Positions 8,517 through 11,759 of a DNA stretch of 11,759 nt are shown one piece after another (within the stretch, counting starts at the first letter, position 1; each line of letters starts with the position of its first letter). The notes under the pieces were generated by a model that worked only from the letters and a program-made list of their open reading frames with translations, did not search any database and was not told the origin of the DNA. The translations under genes were made by a program, and so were the position numbers. Source of the stretch: JAXMEQ01 sp046348225 (GTDB lineage: Bacteria > Pseudomonadota > Gammaproteobacteria > Burkholderiales > Burkholderiaceae_C). Location: contig JAXMEQ010000018.1 in the NCBI GenBank assembly GCA_046348225.1, positions 1-11,759 on the forward strand, read 5' to 3'.

Positions 8517-8914
8517 AGATTGCCCAGCATGCCGAGCAGCTCGCCGGCATCGCCGATACCGTTTTCAGGCGCCACGCCCTGCGGCGTGAGCTTGTCCACC
8601 AGGCCGGGCAGCAGCTCGGCGAGCTGGCCTGAGGCCTGGTCCGGATCCACGCCCAGCTGGCCCGCCAGTTTGCCCAGCATGTCGCTGCCCAGCACTTCTT
8701 TCAGCTGGTCGGCGCTAACCGGCAGGTTCTCACCCTTGCCGATCCAGGAACCCACCACCTCGCCGAGTCCGGCCTCGTTGAACTTCTCCACCAGACCGCG
8801 CAGGCCCCCGCCCTCGCCGTCGTTGGCCAGCAGCTGGCCCAGCACTGCGCCGATGCCGCCTTGCTGCTGCACCTGGCCCATCACCGCACCCATCACCGAA
8901 TCAAGCAGTCCCAT
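8504..8914 (-). CDS. YidB/DUF937 family protein
   Basis: The 136-aa product starts MGLLDSVMGAVMG and has the DUF937 composition: Gly/Leu/Gln-rich helices, a GLGEVVGSWIG block (49-59), NLPVSADQLKEVLG (63-76) and LAGQLGVDPDQASGQLAELLPGLVDKLTP (83-111). This matches the YidB family, whose biochemical function is not established as far as I know. No signal peptide or clear membrane segment is present. AAAGGA (complement of 8922-8927) lies 7 nt before the ATG and overlaps the stop of the MFS gene, 12 nt upstream, so the two are probably co-transcribed. The last codons (CTA CAA AAA) and the TAG stop lie inside repeat copy 2, so the normal C-terminus may have been altered by the element. Confidence 0.88.
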   Translation of the reverse strand: MGLLDSVMGAVMGQVQQQGGIGAVLGQLLANDGEGGGLRGLVEKFNEAGLGEVVGSWIGKGENLPVSADQLKEVLGSDMLGKLAGQLGVDPDQASGQLAELLPGLVDKLTPQGVAPENGIGDAGELLGMLGNLLQK

Positions 8915-8926
8915 ATCAACGTCCTT

Positions 8927-10105
8927 TCAGTTGCTAACCGGATTCTGGGCGCGACGGCGGTGGAGCACAAGCCACAATAGCGCCAGCGCCGTGGCCAGCA
9001 CCGGCAGCAGCGAGCCCTGGTTCAGCAGCGTCCAGCCCTGGGTCGTGACCAGCACGCCGGAAGCGAGCGAGCTCAACGCCAGCGTGGCAAACACGAAAAA
9101 GTTCAGCGCGCCCTGGGCCCGGTCTTTTTCCTCGGGCCTGTAGGCGGTCAGCGACAGGGTGGTGCTGCCGGTGAAAACAAAGTTCCAGCCCACGCCCAGC
9201 AGGAACAGCGCAATCAGGAACTGGTGCAGGTCCACACCCGACAGCGCGATGGCGATGCAGCCCAGGTACAGCGCGATGCCCACCCCCATGACTGGCAGGG
9301 TGCCAAAGCGCTTGATGAGGTTACCGGTAAAGAAACCGGGCGCGAACATGCCGATCACATGCCATTCCAGCACCAGCGCGGCGTCGGAAAACGGCAGCCC
9401 GCATTGCTGCATGGCGATCGGCGTGGCGGCCATCAGCAGGTTCATCACGCCAAAGCTCAGGGCGCCGGTGGCGGCGGCGACGATGAACACCGGCTGCTTC
9501 ATGATCTGCGAGAGTGGCCGGCCCTGCTGCCCGGCCTTTTTGGGCGGCACCGGCGGGAACGTGATGAAGGCCAGCGCCAGCATGCCCAGCAGCGCCACGC
9601 CGGCCAGTGCGATGTAGGCGCCTGCGAACGGCACGGGACAGAGGTTGCGCGTCCAGGCGGCCAGGTTGGGCCCGGCAATCGCGCCCAGCAGTCCGCCAGC
9701 CATCACCAGCGACACGGCTTTCTCCTGCGCGGTCGAGCCCGCCACCTCGGCCGCCGCAAAGCGGTACAGGCCGGCATTGGCGTTGTAGTAGCCGGCCACC
9801 AAGGTGGCAGCACACAGCAGCCAGAAGTTCCGGCTGAAGGCAGCATAGGCGCACAGCAATGCCGACAGGAACGCCACCACCAGCCCGAGCTGGAACGAGG
9901 TCTTGCGTCCGAAGCGTGACTGGCTGCGCGCCACCATGCCGGTGGACAGCGCGCCGCCCACCACATAGCCCATCACCGGCAGCGTGGCCATCCAGCCCAT
10001 GGGTGCCAGCGACAGGCCGACCAGCCCGTTGATGGCAATGAAGGTGACGTTGTTGGTGAGGAACAGGCCCTGGCACAGGGCCAGCAGTACCAGGTTGCGG
10101 TTCAT
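8927..10105 (-). CDS. MFS transporter, substrate unknown
   Basis: The 392-aa protein has a series of hydrophobic helices, about 12 by eye, in two bundles separated by a polar loop around residues 184-203 (PPVPPKKAGQQGRP). An MFS motif-A-like stretch between helices 2 and 3 (GMVARSQSRFGRKTS, 56-70) carries the RFGRK core, although the usual Asp is replaced by Gln/Ser. It is an inner-membrane transporter; direction and substrate cannot be inferred. ATG at 10105 is chosen because it overlaps the rsmE stop as TGATG, a classic coupling arrangement, and because residues 1-30 form the first helix. The open frame extends upstream to 10429, but that part is a shadow of rsmE. The YidB gene follows 12 nt downstream. 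Confidence 0.9.
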   Translation of the reverse strand: MNRNLVLLALCQGLFLTNNVTFIAINGLVGLSLAPMGWMATLPVMGYVVGGALSTGMVARSQSRFGRKTSFQLGLVVAFLSALLCAYAAFSRNFWLLCAATLVAGYYNANAGLYRFAAAEVAGSTAQEKAVSLVMAGGLLGAIAGPNLAAWTRNLCPVPFAGAYIALAGVALLGMLALAFITFPPVPPKKAGQQGRPLSQIMKQPVFIVAAATGALSFGVMNLLMAATPIAMQQCGLPFSDAALVLEWHVIGMFAPGFFTGNLIKRFGTLPVMGVGIALYLGCIAIALSGVDLHQFLIALFLLGVGWNFVFTGSTTLSLTAYRPEEKDRAQGALNFFVFATLALSSLASGVLVTTQGWTLLNQGSLLPVLATALALLWLVLHRRRAQNPVSN

Positions 10106-10833
10106 CAAGCCAGTGTAAGGGCCGCCAGCACCGCCAGCGGCGCCGTCTCTGCCCGTAAAACACGAGGGCCGAGGTTCACAGCCACGAAGCCTGCCGCCAG
10201 CGCGGCCTGTTCTTCCACCAGGCTCAGGCCGCCTTCGGGGCCGGACAGCAGGGTGACGGGGCCGGTGCCGGCAGCGGCCTGCGAAAGCGGCTGGGCGCCG
10301 GGCACCAGGGACAGCAGCAGCCGCGAGCCCGTGGCTTCGACAGGCTTGGCCCGAACGGACGCCAGCCAGGCCTGCAGGGCCACGACTTCGTGCACCTGGG
10401 GCACGCGGTTGCGGCCACACTGCTCGCAAGCGGCAGTCGCAATGCCCTGCCAGTGCGCGCGCTTTTTGTCGGCGCGCTCGCCCTTGAGCTTGAGCACGCT
10501 GCGTTCGGCCAGCACCGGCTGGATGCTGGCCACGCCGAGTTCGGTGGCCTTTTCCACCAGCCAGTCCATACGCTCGTTGGCGGGCATGCCCACCACCAGG
10601 TGCACTGCGCGCATGGCTTCCCGCTCCAGCGCATGGTGGGCGCCCACCTGCACCTGCACGCTGCTGCGGCCCATCTGCTGCACGGTGGCGTCGAACTCGC
10701 CGCCCGCGCCGTTGAACAGCGTCACGGCGGCGCCGGGCTGCAACCGCAGCACCTGCGCGTGGCGCGCCGCGTTGGGCGGCAGCGCGATGCTGTCGCCCGG
10801 GGCCAGGGGCAAGGGGCAGTGAAAGCGCGGCAT
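10105..10833 (-). CDS. rsmE: 16S rRNA (uracil1498-N3)-methyltransferase
   Basis: The product is 242 aa, the usual RsmE length. The N-terminal part (about 1-70, MPRFHC to VGAHH) is the PUA-like RNA-binding domain; the rest is the SPOUT knot fold with family motifs ERMDWLVEKATELG (87-100), ERSV (110-113), EQCGRN (137-142), LLSGPEGGLS (195-204) and LGPRVLRAETA (221-231). RsmE methylates U1498 of 16S rRNA in the assembled 30S subunit using SAM. The MPRF start at 10833 is canonical. No Shine-Dalgarno is available: the 59 nt before the ATG are entirely repeat copy 3, reaching back to the amgK stop. The end overlaps the MFS start by one base. Translation may depend on coupling from amgK or on the repeat's hairpin. 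Confidence 0.96.
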   Translation of the reverse strand: MPRFHCPLPLAPGDSIALPPNAARHAQVLRLQPGAAVTLFNGAGGEFDATVQQMGRSSVQVQVGAHHALEREAMRAVHLVVGMPANERMDWLVEKATELGVASIQPVLAERSVLKLKGERADKKRAHWQGIATAACEQCGRNRVPQVHEVVALQAWLASVRAKPVEATGSRLLLSLVPGAQPLSQAAAGTGPVTLLSGPEGGLSLVEEQAALAAGFVAVNLGPRVLRAETAPLAVLAALTLA

Positions 10834-10892
10834 GCTATGAAATCAATAGCGCCTTGCGCAATGTTGGCGCGGGCTACAGGCCATTTTGGCTT
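10834..10892 (+). repeat. 59-nt hairpin element, copy 3
   Basis: Head GCTATGAAATCAATAGC (10834-10850) is a 5-bp perfect stem with a 7-nt loop. Two nt later CTTGCGC (10853-10859) pairs with GCGCGGG (10867-10873) over a 7-nt loop, with two G-U pairs. Four nt later AGGCC (10878-10882) can pair with GGCTT (10888-10892) over loop ATTTT. It is the best-preserved copy. It occupies exactly the space between the rsmE start codon (10831-10833) and the amgK stop codon (10893-10895). It is antisense to the amgK-rsmE transcript, which would contain the complement, including GCTATTGATTTCATAGC directly before AUG. Confidence 0.8.
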
Positions 10893-11759
10893 TCAAACGC
10901 GGCCAAAGGCGAAGCCGGTGGCGGCCTGCGTGCCTTCGATCGCGTCCACCAGCCGCAGCAGCGGCGCCAGCTCGCGGTAGCGGCTGGTGGTGGTACGGAT
11001 GTACTGGATGAAGCGCGGCGCGTCGGCCAGGTACTTCGGTTTGCCGTCGCGCAGCGTGAGGCGGGCGAAGATACCGGCCACTTTCAGGTGGCGCTGCAGG
11101 CCCATCCATTCCACCGCGCGGTAGAACTCGCCAAAGTCGTCGCCCACCGGCAGCCCGGCCTTGCGGGCCTTCTCCCAGTAGCGGATGGTCACGTCGAGCA
11201 CGAATTCCTCGTCCCAGCTCAGGAAGGCGTCGCGCATCAGGCTGGCGATGTCGTAGGTGATGGGGCCGTACACCGCGTCCTGGAAGTCCAGCACGCCCAG
11301 GCGCGGCTCGGCCGCGTCCCGGGGCATCATCAGGTTGCGCGGCATGAAGTCGCGGTGCACATAAACCGCCGGCGCGGCCAGGTTGTGCTGCACGATCAGC
11401 CGGAACTGCTGGTCCAGCGTCGTGCGCTGTGCGTCGGTCAGCGTCACGCCCTTGTGGCGGGCCAGGTACCAGTCGGGAAACAGCGCCAGCTCGCGCGCGA
11501 GCAGGGCCTCGTCGTACGGCGGCAGCACGCCCGGGCGCGAGGCGCGCTGCCAGGCCACCAGGGCTTCCACGGCGCGCTGGTACAGCGGCAGGTTGGCGGC
11601 CGGGTCGGCGGCGTCCACCCGCTCGATCATGGTGTGCGCACCCAGGTCGTCCAGCAGCATGAAGCCCATGGCTTCGTCCCAGGCCAGCACGCGTGGCACC
11701 AGCAGGCCAGCGTCGGCCATCAGCGCCGCCACCGCCACAAAGGGCTTGCAGTCTTCCTT
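10893..11759 (-). CDS. amgK: AmgK-like N-acetylmuramate/N-acetylglucosamine kinase (APH fold), 5' end outside window
   Basis: The frame is open to the window edge, giving 288 visible residues; the beginning with the ATP-binding loop is missing. The visible part has the aminoglycoside-phosphotransferase fold: MLLDDLG at the hinge, catalytic VHRDFMPRNL (HxDxxxxN; codons at about 11331-11360), and DFQDAVYGPITYDIASL, the Mg-binding Asp block. WMGLQRHLKVAGIFARL near the end is typical of the AmgK/YdiE-like group rather than drug-resistance APHs. AmgK phosphorylates the anomeric carbon of MurNAc/GlcNAc in cell-wall recycling, working with the uridylyltransferase MurU. No murU follows it here, so a partner would have to be encoded elsewhere, possibly just beyond the window edge. 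It appears to head the operon amgK-rsmE-MFS-yidB. A generic phosphotransferase of unknown substrate is the alternative. Confidence 0.8.
   Translation of the reverse strand, partial: KEDCKPFVAVAALMADAGLLVPRVLAWDEAMGFMLLDDLGAHTMIERVDAADPAANLPLYQRAVEALVAWQRASRPGVLPPYDEALLARELALFPDWYLARHKGVTLTDAQRTTLDQQFRLIVQHNLAAPAVYVHRDFMPRNLMMPRDAAEPRLGVLDFQDAVYGPITYDIASLMRDAFLSWDEEFVLDVTIRYWEKARKAGLPVGDDFGEFYRAVEWMGLQRHLKVAGIFARLTLRDGKPKYLADAPRFIQYIRTTTSRYRELAPLLRLVDAIEGTQAATGFAFGRV

Noticed and set aside
10106..10429. N-terminal extension of the MFS gene
   Set aside because: Translates the rsmE region in the wrong frame; the TGATG overlap and the first membrane helix support ATG 10105.

Overview
This GC-rich, densely coding window looks like chromosomal DNA from a betaproteobacterium, most likely the Comamonadaceae (Burkholderiales). 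The reasons are a C-terminally extended IF-1, a small coiled-coil/HTH protein of a type I associate with Burkholderiales, an AmgK-type sugar kinase, and three copies of a short hairpin-rich intergenic repeat resembling sequences I associate with Comamonadaceae genomes. No phage, transposase, rRNA, tRNA or CRISPR array is visible, so most of the window reads as ordinary core and near-core genome.

Left part (1-4535). The 3' end of a hydroxypyruvate isomerase gene (hyi) converges on a reverse-strand IF-1 gene (infA-like), with the two stop codons back to back. A 349-bp gap then holds the infA leader and promoter, repeat copy 1, and the start region of a large cytoplasmic hybrid histidine kinase. 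The kinase has four PAS modules, HisKA, HATPase and two receiver domains, with no HPt. It is followed on the same strand by a 147-aa coiled-coil/HTH protein of unknown role.

Middle part (4619-8447). A reverse-strand SAM methyltransferase has an N-terminal zinc-binding motif and unusual C-terminal hydrophobic segments. It is divergent from a forward pair: an M20 metallopeptidase and, 10 nt later, an alpha/beta hydrolase of the monoacylglycerol lipase/lysophospholipase type.

Right part (8504-11759). Four reverse-strand genes look like one transcription unit. In transcription order they are amgK (cut by the window edge), rsmE, an MFS transporter and a YidB/DUF937 protein. rsmE and the MFS gene overlap by one base (TGATG), and the MFS-yidB gap is 12 nt.

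The least explained signal is a 59-nt element with three copies (661-719 +, 8458-8516 -, 10834-10892 +). The copies align without gaps. Each holds two consecutive stem-loops with 7-nt loops, and two copies also have a possible third stem. The outer pair of the first stem changes in a compensatory way between copies 2 and 3. Copy 3 fills the amgK-rsmE gap exactly, from stop codon to start codon. Copy 2 supplies the last codons and the stop of the YidB gene.
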